A stretch of 64,000 bases of DNA from NCBI GenBank assembly GCA_958496175.1, contig OY292275.1, positions 24,281,001-24,345,000 on the forward strand, read 5' to 3'. Within the stretch, counting starts at the first letter, position 1. Each line of letters opens with the position of its first letter. Both the position numbers and the translations under genes were made by a program. Below the pieces are notes generated by a model. The model worked only from the letters and a program-made list of their open reading frames with translations. It searched no databases and was not told where the DNA came from. This document shows, one piece after another, positions 17,820 to 31,100 of this stretch. This DNA is from Sisyra terminalis. Taxonomy: Eukaryota > Arthropoda > Insecta > Neuroptera > Sisyridae.

Positions 17820-20689
17820 TTATGCTGGCTTAGGATATATAGATTGTGAGCTTCCTTCTGTTGAAACTTCTTCTACATCGCTTTCATCTTGAGGTTCTTG
17901 TGATTCAGGAACTCGAATAAATGGTAAATAATCAGTACCACTCCATATTGAATAAGAATGAATTCGAACTGAATCCTAAGAAATATACTTTTTTATAGGA
18001 CTTTAATAAACAATAAACTGATAATCAAGTCAAAAAAAGACCAAGAATTAAAAACATAAATTAACAACCAACTTTTACATGCATATGGCATTGGAAATGA
18101 TAGTTTTTTTCTTTTTTCTTCCAAATATACGTCTGTTTAAATTTATTTGGAACCTAATTTTCAATGATAATTTTTATAAATTAAATAACTTACTAATATT
18201 AGGAACGACTAATGTAGAACTTATTAGGTTCAATCCTAACGGAAAGTACTACAAACAGAGATCAGTTGCCTTTATTACAACGAAATGCAATTTTGGTGGA
18301 GAAGGGTGACTATTAACGTCCCTCTGATCACATTTTTGTGATTTTTTTTATAATACTTAAATATTTCGCGATTTTCTGGTAGGAGCTCCAGGGTTCCCTA
18401 GAGGGTCACACCCCCCATATTGAGAAGCACTGCTTTAGAACGCACAATAGAAAATAGCATACCTTTAGGAATAAATGGATAGTTGTACGACTGAGGTTTA
18501 AATAACTCGAACAAGTGAAGTTAGCAAAGTATGTAAGTAAGTCATATGCAAAGTATGATAAGATTCGTTTTTAGTAGAGCGTTTAATTTTCTACAAAAAT
18601 ATCTTTATCGATTTGTTGTGTGATGGGTCGCTGGTTAGATTTTTTTCAGTCATTTTTGTAAAAAATAAAAGACAACAATTGTAAGATCTTTAAATCTGAA
18701 TAAAATCTTATTAACTTTTTTGGAAGAAAAAAGAAATTTTCTTACCCACACCTATATGGCCATATATGAAAGCACGAGGTTTAAAAACAGCACTACTGTT
18801 TTCTATAGTTTTTTCGAATACAATCCATGTTCTTAATTCATGGCAATATATTAAATATTAAAGTTCCAATTCTATTTTTATGAAACTAATTAATATATTA
18901 TCTGAACAACAAAGTGGTTGAAAATAATAAATATTTAAATATTTTTTTCTATGTGTTTTTACCATGTAACTTATAAAATAAAATAAAATAGTACTTACAC
19001 CTGTTCCAGATTCTGAACATCGATCTGAACTTGTAGTTGATCTACTATGAATTGAAAGACACGATGAAGAATCGGTAGAGGAACTACTTTTCCGTGATGT
19101 TTGAGGATATGATGTAGGTATATCATATTGCTGAGTTGGTACTCCACTAGGTCCTTCACCAGGATCTTGCATACTAACACTGCCCCTAAAAGATGAGTTG
19201 AAATATTTGCTAAATTGATTAAGTTTTTCTCAAATACCTATAACCGTGATAAATTTTTCGAGCTAAACGATCTTCCGTTGTAGTCCCCGAGTGGGAAGGT
19301 TGCATAGATGTACGTAGAGGTCTTAAAGAGAGCAGCTGTATTGCTTCAGCTAATCCTTCAGAACCCGAAATAGCATGGATACAAGTTGCATCTGTAAATA
19401 AAATAAAATTAAACATGTTTACCTTTGCAAACATATTTGCATACAATACCTGGTGTTGCTGAACGGCTACGATCTTGAGAACTATTTGAAGTTGGTACGG
19501 CTAATTTCGACATTGGGAGTAATCTTGGTGGCCAAACTTGCAGTTCTGGTTTTCCACTATCCCAAGGCATTGACCATCGACGCATTGTGCCGTCACTAGA
19601 TTCATCGGCCATTTCCGATGCAGCAGCTTCAGACCATCTTCGTTGTCCATGTAAAGGAAAAAGTGGAAAGTTTAGAGGACTACGAGTGCCTCTTGGTCCA
19701 GAAAATTGTGTTTTCATTGTATGTAGTTGACCTGGATTTGGAAATGGACCACGAACGGTATCAAAATGACTTGGTCCACGAATTGTATCCAAGAAACCTT
19801 GAATCGGACTTGGTCCACGAACTGTTTCCTGCCCTTGAAATGGAGACGGGATTCTATTTTCTGAAAGACTAGGACTGATTCGTTGTCCTTCCAAGTTAAT
19901 GGTTTGTTGGGTTGTCGATTGCCGAGGACTGTCTATTAACGATGAATTGTTCGTTTGAGGACTCGACGTTTGGGATCGTTGTTCATTTGTATATAAACGT
20001 GCAAAACATTGTTGTAACGTTGCCATTCCACAGTCTGGATCGTGAACTCCTCCAGATATTGTTTGGCAGTAAGGACATGTTGCCATTGAGCCAAGAAATT
20101 CGCAACTGGCAATGGAAAATTGATATTGAAGATTAATGAAAGTTAACAAGTTATCCGATACGATTTGCTGATTATTTTCTTTTTGTTGTTGAAGTTCTTG
20201 TTCTGAATGAGTATCAACAATGCTCATGTCTTGCATAGAAGCTGTTATGTGTGTTTTGACAGTTTGTGTAGCGACAAGAGTAGCTTTTGCTAATTCATCC
20301 CAGCTCATATGACACTGAGAAGCAACATTTAAAGACGTGCCTGACATTTGAGCCAAAGTATTTAAGCAATGTGATAGTTTCAATCCTGCAGTACATAATC
20401 CATTCAACATTTGTAAATAATAAATCCACATATTTGTACATTCTAATATCGCAGTTTTGGACATCAAGGAGGATATTAGAGGTGTGGATATATTTTCTGA
20501 TGAAGCACCAGCTTCATGAGAACTAAAAATAATTTACTTAATAATATAGAAATTTCATGAAATACAATAAATAAGCATACCTTTCCATTATAAATAAATA
20601 ATGAACGTATCTAAATGTAAGAAGGCTTGAACAATCGTGAGATTTTAATTGATATTTTTCGGCAATTCGTTTTACTGTACATGTTATGC
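17820..20689 (-). CDS. Unrecognised Ser/Pro-rich protein with RRWS motifs
   Basis: Exons in transcript order: 20689-20581, 20522-19450, 19391-19238, 19185-18999, 17975-17820; frames join (phases 1/2/1/2/0) to at least 558 aa. The first exon is open at its 5' edge, so either an upstream exon is missing or translation starts at the internal ATG (MESS..., about 20588). The N-terminal ~150 residues are helical in character and Cys-containing (CTNMWIYYLQMLNGLCTAG). Next comes MATCPYCQTISGG with a CxxC pair, then a low-complexity Ser/Pro/Gln region with three loose VRGP/IRGP repeats. Two RRWS sequences (RRWSEAA, RRWSMPW) look like basophilic-kinase or 14-3-3 sites. The C-terminal part is Ser-rich and acidic, ending YPKPA. 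No enzyme motif, signal peptide or membrane segment. I cannot name the family; a cytosolic scaffold or regulator would fit, but that is inference. Coding confidence rests on long open frames and clean splice joins. Confidence 0.8.
18360..18432. repeat. hAT-type terminal fragment
   Basis: In an intron of the minus-strand gene. Read in reverse complement from 18432 it begins CAGTGCTTCTCAATATGG, the CAGTG(G/C)TTCTCAA type of end common on hAT elements, followed by a GGGTGTGACCCTCTAGGG stretch. The opposite end was not found, so it is a fragment or has a strongly diverged partner end. Confidence 0.45.
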
Positions 20690-22170
20690 CTATTTAAAAA
20701 AATGAAAATAAAATATTTTATAATTATTTCACATTGCAGATGTTTACGAAGTTATAAAAGTTATAGTTTACAAAATTATAGAAACCGATAGGAATGACAT
20801 ATCGAAGTGATTTATTGCGCATGCTCCAATCAGCTCCCGAATTACAAATACAGCCAATCGTAAGCATTTGTCGAAAGAAATAGGAAACGAACTTTGATAT
20901 AACTGATATAACTATAAAGTTTTCCTTTAAACAATTTGCAACAATTCGTATAAAATAAAGAATGCTTGTTAATATTTAAGTAGAATTTCAAAAAGTTTAA
21001 ACGTTACATATAAATTAATATTAAAAAAATTAAAAACATTTTACTCAATAACGTGTTTTGGTCAAATTTTCATATTTTTTTAGCAAAATTCATTTAAATA
21101 AATTTCGTAAGATTTCGGTTTTTCCTGGGAGAAAAATAAAAAAAAATTAGATCGGGTCAAACGCAGCGGGGGAAGAAATAAAAGTGCGGAAAAAGAGCCC
21201 ATTTTTAGAATTTGTTGTCTACTTTTATATTATTTTGAAATTTTTGTATTCTCTGAGAAGAGGATCCTAAAAATCCAATTAGGTCTCAATTTTTTAATGC
21301 TTTTAATGCTACTATGCTCCGAGACTACTCGGATGCTCCACAACTAGGAGGATCTCAACTTTACGAAAAGCTAAAAATCTACTTTGGTACATGAAAACTT
21401 GATCATATTCGTATTCTTTCTCATTAGAACGAAAAATAAAATTTTTCATTATTATCATTGTGTTTTATTTAGGAAGCTTCCGAAGGTGCTTACATAATCA
21501 GAACTTTTAAGAATCATTATGAACTAAGATTTAACAGAATTCATGGAAGTAATCAAAAAATAAAACTAATTCTATAAGGTAATTGACCAAATTTAACAAT
21601 AACATTTATGCTAAATGTTTTCAAACTTATGTTCGGCAGATTTACTTATTGTTGAGGGATAAATTGCGAATTCAAGAACAAAAAACAAAAAGAAGAAGTT
21701 AAAAATTAAACATCATCAATTTTCTCAATTTAAGTTTGGTATACTATTCATGTAATAGTTCATATTTCAATATGCGTAGGCTTCTCTTTTTGTCAATGCA
21801 TAGGAACCCATTTTAATTTTCCAATTTTTAGACACAAATTTAGTTCACATTATTATTATTGTAGGTTGTAAGCCTTAAATGGACGATGGGAAAAAAACTT
21901 TTGGTACGCTAATTTATATTAGATCTGAATTTCTGAAAAGTAAAACATTAAATACTGAAATAAAAATCAATGTTCGTAACAATGATTATATATTTGATTA
22001 AGAAAAAAGTTCTTAACATAAGAATTTATAAAGATTGTAAAATTGTTATACAAAAAGAACAATAAAAATGAAAACAAAAAAGAAATGAAATATAACAATG
22101 AAATGAAGATATATGTTGATAAACTAATTAATTTAATAACAATTATAAAAAAAATGATTTTTATAGATGC
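20690..22170. other. Intergenic region before the vitellogenin receptor 3' end
   Basis: Contains the promoter-like cluster at 20820-20860 and, toward 22170, the presumed 3' UTR of the vitellogenin receptor. No other gene is supportable. The missing 5' exon of the 17820-20689 gene, if one exists, should lie here, but I could not find an exon with the required phase. Confidence 0.5.
20820..20860. promoter_or_regulatory. Promoter-like cluster: NRF1-like site and two CCAAT boxes
   Basis: TGCGCATGC (about 20816-20824, close to the NRF1 palindrome) lies beside CCAAT at 20826-20830 and again at 20854-20858. This is unusually GC-rich for the neighbourhood. It sits ~130 nt upstream of the first recognised exon of the minus-strand gene, so it may be that gene's promoter; no divergent plus-strand gene is visible. 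Confidence 0.35.
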
Positions 22171-25100
22171 TCATTTCACTAATTTTGAGCAGCTGGCGAC
22201 CCTTTTAATATCGTGAACTTCATCATCACTATCGGAATCGTTGAAGACATTGGTGGCTATGGTATTAAGTTTTGCGTCTTTTTGAATGAGAACTGAAAAT
22301 TGGGTTGATTGATGATTTTCCATTGGGTTTATATACTCATGTGAATTAACTTCCCTCAAATTTCTGCTTTGTTGTGTGATTATATTGTTGAGTTCACTTG
22401 GTGCAGCTGTTGAAGGGACATGTCTTCTCAATGTAAACAAAGACGATTTAAATGGAAGTTTTCTAAAATTTTAAAGTATATTTGATATGGTTAGTTATTA
22501 AATTTTAGTTAATGTTATATACCCAGGGCTAAAACTGCGTGTATAACGTCGTTGATAGACGTAGTATGAAACAGGTGCTACAATCAAAATTATGAAAAAC
22601 ATAAGTATATATCCAGTAATAGTAGAGTGGTTAATGTCATTGGAATTGTTCGGATTCTTCGAATATGTACTGTTGAATATTACAGGATTCATCATGTTCT
22701 GTAAAAAACAATGAAATTAAAAAACTTCTGAAAAAGTTTATTACTTAAAAATAAAAAAATACCGTAATAGGATCACAAATTTTGTGTTCGGCAATTAAAT
22801 CTCCATTCTGGCAAACACAATTCGGTCCCAATTCACTTTGAATGCATAGATTGGAGCAGTTATGATTTTCGCAAACGTTTTTCGTTTCAAATTGACGACT
22901 GATTTGATTTATAATGAAGTTATCAACCGAATAACTGTGTAATTTAACGTCAATACATTCATGTTTGCCATATAATTTACATTTTCGAAGCACCGTGTTT
23001 GATGAGAGAAAATATAAATGATCCTCAAACAAATTCAATCCGTAAGGCCGAGTCTTTCCCGTTATGTTCTGCCAAGCAACTGATCTTCCAGTTCCATCAT
23101 ATTTGATTTGTTCGATTTGTTCATAATGCTGATCAATGTAGTATAAGATTTTTTTATTAAAGTCAAACGTAAGACTATTGACGTAAACTAAGTTCTTGTG
23201 GACCACTTCGATCGAATTTGTTCCATCTAAATTCATTCTATAAATGATTGACTTCGGAACTGTGAATTTCCACCAAACGGTAACAGCATAGAATAAATAT
23301 TTGTTAACCGCATCTACCGCTATATCAGATATACTGCCCTCAGTTATAAATTTAACTGATGCACAAGCTTTATTTTCCATATGGCAAACTTTGATAGCAG
23401 TATAGGGAGATTTTTCTGTATAGTAAACATTTCCCGTAACCCAATCGACTGAAATCAATGTTGGTTTTCCTAAATTGGCAATTGACATCATTGTTTTGTC
23501 GTTCAAATTGTATTTATAAATAACTCCTAATTGTTCTACTGAAAATATTAATGATTTGTCTTTGATTGAAAAGTCTAAGCCCGAAATTTGTGGTAAATCA
23601 ACATTGTATAACAAATCTAAATTACGATTGTATAACGTTCGTTCTAAAACGTCATTATCTGATGTAAATATGATTGACATTGGTTGACCAAGAGCTTTGC
23701 ATCCTTGACGATCCAATCTGAAATTTAAAAAAATAAAATAAGTTTAAATCGTTAATGAAGATTGTAAAAAGTAGAATAAATAATTAAAAACACTTTTATA
23801 ATTTTGTATTTTAGAATAAAAGTGCTTGTATTGATTTGAAAATTTTAAAGTTTGCGGAACAGCGATTTAAAATTTCTTCTGATAAGCTTAATCTTCTTAA
23901 TATTTTCATAATGCACTATAAATAAAAATTTCTAATGATAATATTCTAATATTTACAAAACAGGACTTAAAAAGAGATTATGATGAAGATTTTGTACCCT
24001 ACTACAAAAAAAAAAGTTATCAAAATTTGAACTTAATATAGAAAGTACCAAAAGATGCGATTAATAAATTATATTATTTATGTAGTATGATTCAATTTTC
24101 TTTTTCCTCAACGCATTTTAACAGCGGCTAGCTGTCATCGTCAGGTGGAGGAAGAAATTTGGATCATACGAAAACAATGATTCATAAATTAATTAATTGT
24201 TATTCGAAAATAATAAAATATTTATCAATGTTGAAAAATGCGAATATGTAAATACTACTATAAAAGTTAAATAGAAATAATGCCTCTATTAAGATTTAAT
24301 TTTTTGATTAGCATAACTAAATAAATATAAACAAAGATACGAACTTTTTCTCATAAATATGGTGAAATAAAATAACGCTATTGCCATAAATGTGAAATTT
24401 AACTAATAATATATATATTTTTAGTCTTATTGAAAAAAAGTACTGTTTGATTTACAAATATTATTTTGATAATTACTGATGTTTTACTAAGTACCTATGT
24501 AAAAATATTTATCTAAATTAATGGGGGTGGTACTAAAATATAGTGGAAATGTTTAAAATTACTTACTGTACGTGTCAATATACTTAGGAACTTATGTAGT
24601 TTGTGTATCTTTACATATTCATGTTACTCGTGGTATTCGAAAGCTCATTTATTGATTAGAAATTAAAACAAATAAGTATTTTAAGATATCAGAACATTAT
24701 TCAAATATCAAAAACTTTTCGCTTATTTCTATTATGTAAATTATTTCTATTTCGATTGAATACGATAAATACTCCGAATGTTATTTTTGTTTGAAGCTTA
24801 CGATATGCATTAAAACGCTCAGAGCTTTCACGACAAACTAATATATTTGTGCAACATTTATAATTTATCAATACGAGTATGTAATTAGAAAACTTACTTT
24901 AATTGAAATCCAGCGAAACATTTACATTTGTGAGACTCTGTGTTTTCTTGGCATAATTGACTGCAAATGGAAGGATTTTCTTCACATTCATTAACTTTTT
25001 CACAACTTTGTCCATCACCCAAAAGGCGATATCCTGGATGGCATTCACATTTTGGACCAGATGGTGTTTTAACACATTTTTCATGACAAGGATTTAGATG

Positions 25101-28100
25101 CTGTTCACAGGAGTTATCTAAAATGTCAAAAAAATATGTGAAAAATTACAATCTAGGAAAAACTTTTCAAAAGTATTCAAGAAAAAAGTTTTTACTTACC
25201 ACAAGCTCCACCTTCATCGCTCATGTCGTGGCAATCATTTTTCTTGTCGCATACTGATTTCCAATCAATGCACATTCCGTCTCTACATCGAAATCCATTT
25301 GAACAGGGTTCTTGCATGAATACAAATCCATTTATATTAGTCTCATTTTTTTTATCTTTGAAATGGTTGCACATATCTACATTCTCATCCGATTTATCAC
25401 CGCAATCGTCCGTGTTATCACAAACCCAATTAATTTGAATGCATTTTTCATTTTGACATTGAAATTCATCTTCCTGGCACTTGTTACAATTTTTCTCATC
25501 TTCTCCTTTTGGACAATCAGGACGGAGATTGCAACTGTAAAACACTGATTGTAAATATTGTTTTAAATATAAATTTTTTCATTTAAATACCGAAGCGATT
25601 CAGAAATGCAAATACTCTTATTCGATTCACAAGAAAATTCGTTATCGTTGCACAAAACAGTTTGTAGTTCATTGAAGTTTATGTCGGAACAATCGACTTC
25701 ATCAGAATTATCCATACAGTCATCATAACCATTGCATATTAGGGCATTATCTACACAACGTCCATTGTTACAAGTAAATGAAGTAGTTTTCGGACAACTT
25801 TGTTCTGTAATAAAAGTTTAATGTTTATAAAAGTTTCCACAATTTTTTAAAGTATCTTACGGCAATTATGCTCATCTGAGGTATCAGGACAGTCAACTGT
25901 TCCATCACATTTCCATGATAAAGGAATACATTTCCCATTATCACATCTGTAAATAAAAGTTGATTAATGCTGGCTTTACTTAAAAATAAAAGTAGTTCTA
26001 CCTAAAATCGTTTGAGTCACAAGATTTGTAAGGACAATACTTTTCATCTGATCCATCAGAACAATCTTCTCGGTTATCACAAGTGAATTCAAGACCAATA
26101 CATTCCCCATTATCACAAGTATGCTGATGAAAATCGCATTTTTTTGCAGTTTTCGGTTGACAATCCGATTCATCACTATGATCTTCACAATCAAAGTGGG
26201 TGTCACACCAAAACTTTTCCTGGATACATTGTCCATTTTTGCATGATGTACTTCCAATGGGACAGCTGTTTTTCTGTGTGCAGTAAAATTCGTCTTCACC
26301 ATGTAGACAATCCTTTTTTCCATCACATTGTTTCTTGATTGGAATACAAATTTCGGTACTAGTGCACTGGAATTCATTTCGTTGGCAATGAGCTGGTTGG
26401 TAGCAAGTTTTATTATCATGGTCCAATAGTTTTCCAACTGGACAAGCACAGATATAATGATTTTGATGAGTAACTAAACATAAATCAGAGCAATCTCCAT
26501 TGTTGTGCAAGCATGGGTGAAACGTTCCAGCTCGAACTCCTGATATTGGAGTTAGATGCATAACAACGTCTTTCGGTAAATCTGCAACAGAAAGCATATG
26601 TATTCCATGTTCAATGTCAAAAGTTAACATTTTTAAGACTTACTGATTGTTATTTTCTTATTTGTTTGACTATTCAATTTATTGGCCCAATAAATTCTTT
26701 TTGAGTTTGTATTTGTCCAAAACAATTCATTTCCTAGTATTGCCAAACTATTGGGTGAAGGTAAAAATGAGCGAAATCCGTGACGGTCATCACCTACGAA
26801 TATTATAAGAAAATAATTAAAGTAAACATTTTTTGTAATTCTAAACTAACTTTTACCTTCTACTGCTGTGCTTTCGATATTTTTTGTTGCGGCACATGTC
26901 CAGAATATTCTTTGAAGCTGTTCATCGTAGACAAGATTAATGGTAGGCCCCACTAAACCATGTTCAATAATATGAGTACGTCCACTATCTCCATCCATAT
27001 TTAAGCGATCAATATGAATTAAATTATCTTTATTTAAAAACGCAACAAACATAAAGCTAAAAAATTAACATTGCAATTATTTTTTATTTCAAATTTATTC
27101 AATCCACCCACCCTTGTTCTGGAATTAAAGCCACATCTAAGGGAACTTCTCCAACCATATCATTCATTATAACTTTTCTTTTTCCAGTCGCCATCGAATA
27201 AATTTCTACAACACCTCGTTCTGAATCGCAAAAGTACAAATTGTTTCCCAAATAATCTAAAATTATAATAGAAAATTTAGTCTTTAAAAGTGAAAATTTG
27301 GCTTATATATTTACCGAAATCCATTCCTTCCACAACGCCAATATCATTTCCTATTAAAATTTCTAAGTTTGTATCATTATTGCTGATTTTATAAATTTTT
27401 TTGTAGTCCTTATCGCTGACAATTAGACGTCCTGATACACTATCGTATGTTAGAGCATTTATATTGGATAGTTTTAAGGAAATAGGTGCAATATCATGTT
27501 TTCCTAATATTTGATGTTGTATTCTGAAAAGTAAATGACCAGCACCCACGGCCATTAAACTTTTCTTCAATTTATCTAAAAATACAATAACAATCAAATT
27601 AAGAAATAAGAAATTTTTATTTTGGTACTGACCTCTACAAGTATGAAGATCTGGATTTAAAATTTTATCTTCTGGACACGCACATCGGTAAACCGTTTCA
27701 TTACTTAGGAGACAAATGTGGGAACATGTAGCATATTTGCAAGGATTTTCCCGTTTTGGTTGTAAAACCGAATGATAAATATGAACTCCGTATATATCAC
27801 CGTGTGGTAGAGTAACTAAAGTTTTTCGATCTTTTCCGTTGAATTTATTACAGCTTGAAACTGCTCGATCTCCCCAATCTGTCCAATAAAGACGATCTTC
27901 GAAAACAGCGATAGAAAACGGATTTTTAACGATCGAATCAAGAACAACCTGCAAATTAAGAACACGTTACTTATATTAAATTTATTAAAATTATATTTGT
28001 CAATATACTCTTCGATCAGTGCCATCGAGATGAATTGATTCGATAGTTTTCATTTTAGCATCAAGCCAATATAAACGCTCATTGGGTACATCAATTGTTA

Positions 28101-31100
28101 AACCATTGGGCCATAGAATGTTGGTGGATACGAAAGCTACATCATTTACACCGTCCATTCCTGATCGTGCTATTTCCGGTGTGACACCCCAATCCGTCCA
28201 ATACATTTCACTTTTATATAAAAAGTATGTGCTTTTAAAAATGCTTATATCATAAAAATATTATTTACTTAGATTATAACCCAAAAGCTTCAATATATAC
28301 TTGCTGTCTAAATATATTTTCGCCCATAACATTAATATTAACCATTATTTTACCTAAATATATATATAATCTACTAGGATCCTTTGGTGATATATTCAGT
28401 TTTATAACTAACTCAATATAAGCGAAAATCAAGTTAACCATTGAGCTGTGCTTTTTTGGGTGAAGTTATTATTCTTTTGATACAGAAGTCGCAAAATTAA
28501 CCAATTTACTAATTTAATCATACCTTCTACTGGGATTTAATACAATTCCTCGTGGTCGACCAATATCTTTGTTAACCAAAATGGTACAGTGAAGACCATC
28601 ATTTGTACAAACACCGATATGCTTCTTTTCTGAATCCGTGAAGTAAATATTTCCGGTAATCCAATCCACCGCTAAGTCTTCCGGAGATGTTAATCCTGAT
28701 GTGACCAGCAGCTAAATAAGTCATAAAAATTAAAGTTTATAACTAGCTTTGTTCATTTTACGTCATACCTCTCGATTAGATCCATCAGAGTCAGCTTTTA
28801 CAATAGCTTCATTTTCAGTATAAAGATCAGTCCAGTAAAGTGAATGACCATCAAAAGATACTCCTACAACATGCTTTAAATTATTTGCCATTAAATAGTA
28901 ATTTCCTGAATTTAAGAAGATTCCACGTATTTCATGTTTTGAACTGAACATTAACAATCCTTCTCCACCTGGACAAAAATTATTATAATTTACTTTTAAT
29001 TACATTAATGTGTAGTTATTATACCTTTCGCTTTGCAACTTTTTTTATCTTTTTGTAACACATACTCTGAATCACAAAAACATTCGTATGATCCTTCGGT
29101 GTTCAAACATTTTTGATCACAAATTCCAAAAGTGTTACATTCGTTAATATCAACGCAATTTGAATTGCCAATTTCTGAATAACCTTTTGGACACACGCAT
29201 TGACCCCCTTGTGGTGTTTTTAAGCATGAGAATTTGCATTTTTGACATTGAGTACCTAAGTTTTTAATGGATAAAATATTTAAGTTTGGTTCAACACACG
29301 GACAATTTTATTATGACTATTATTTGTGAAATTCAACTGGAATTTGGGATTTATACAAATCATCTACTACCACTGATATTTGGATATTTGATCACCTATC
29401 ATATCTTTTTCAGCTACTCAAATGATGATTTAAATTGTTAGAATTAGTTTACAAAGAAAATTAAGTTATCACGTTTAAAATCAGAAGTAAGTTTAGTTAA
29501 GGCTCCGACTCCGGAACTAACTGTTTTTAAAGTAAAACTCCAGCTCCGATACCGGAGCTAATGTTTGAATTTAATTCTGACCCGGTTTCCAGTTTAAATT
29601 GTTATGCTTATTTTTATCAAAAGTCGTTATTTATAAAACCAATTTTCAAAGTGGCAATATTGTATGTACCTTTGTGGCAGTAAATTTGATTTAGTATATG
29701 AAGTCCAAGTAAATATTTCTTATATTTTACTGTGTTAAATTACTACATTACTTATGTTATTAAGAAAATAATGTTAGAAACAATCTTCTAATTATCTTTC
29801 TAGATATCGATAAGCAAAACTAGTTATTTTCAAGGCTAATTGTAGAAAGAAAAACGAGTTTAAATTTGACACCTGAAATCTCATTCTTCGAGTTGTTGAA
29901 GAAGTCACTGGAAGACAAAACGTCTGATAAATAGGAAAAATTGATTTATTCAAACTACAATCTTTTGTAAAACCCTCACTTCGAAAAAAATATTTAGTAA
30001 AGAATTGGCATGCTTACTTGGATCATCTTTACACTTAGGCCCCTCATCGGATTTATCCTGACAGTCTTCTATATGGTCACAGACTTGATGTGATTCAATA
30101 CACTGAATTTTATCCTGGCAAAGATAAAATCCATTTGAAAGTTTACAATCTTCTGGTTTTAAGGTTGAATTAGAGCCTAAACTGTTATCTGAAAAAAAAA
30201 TATATGAATAATTTGAGAAGTATAAGCATATGTAGCGGGGTAATCCTCACTAAATATCGAAATTTTTGCCTTTTTAGTTTTTACACAAATCTAAGCGACC
30301 TATGATAGTAATTTTTTCCCTGAAAAGAACATTACTTAGACCAACTTAGACTAATCGTGTTGGTTATGATTTTTGAAACACATAAATATCTCTATAGAAT
30401 AATTAATTTATAGTACCCTGAAAATCATTTCCATACTATGTGCTAAACATGAGATTAGCTGATTTTTGAATTTTTAAATGAAAAATTTTTCAAAAAAAAT
30501 TTTTGCGAATTTGACTAATCGATTAAAAACACAATAGATTTTTTCAAAAAACTTTTGACTTTGAAATGAAAAGTAAAGAAAACGTTTTGTATCCCATAAA
30601 AGAAAGTTATTCTCTCCCACCTTTACTAACAGTCGACATATGAAGTCAGCTGTAATCATTCATGAAGGCTCTCATCGATTTTTGATTGTTGGCAATACTA
30701 TTAATTATTTCACTTATTTAAATCATCTTACGCATGCTAGAAAATCTGTCCCAAAATAAAAATATGAAAATTATTTCAAGATTACATTTTCAATCATCAT
30801 TCCCTCATATTGAATAAAAATAGAGGTATTTACTATATCTTAATAATAATTGCACAGTAAAGTAGGTTTTCAGGGGCAGTAAACTTACACAAAAATTCAG
30901 ATATAACAAAAATGTATGTACCAAGAGTTTTTAAGCTATAGTTCAATTCGTTATTCCCTTACTTTAAATTGAAACGAGGGAATGACGATATACGAGTTAA
31001 TGGCTTTTAAAACTTGACTTTTTTATTTCTTTGCTTATTTAATCCTTAAATTCACCGGTTTTTTCTATTTAAAGATATGAACATGATTCATATTGACTTT

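Noticed and set aside
20700..20870. 5' coding exon of the 17820-20689 gene starting ATGCGCAATAAATC
   Set aside because: Its possible donors leave phase 0 or 2, whereas the next exon needs an incoming phase of 1; joining them creates immediate stops.
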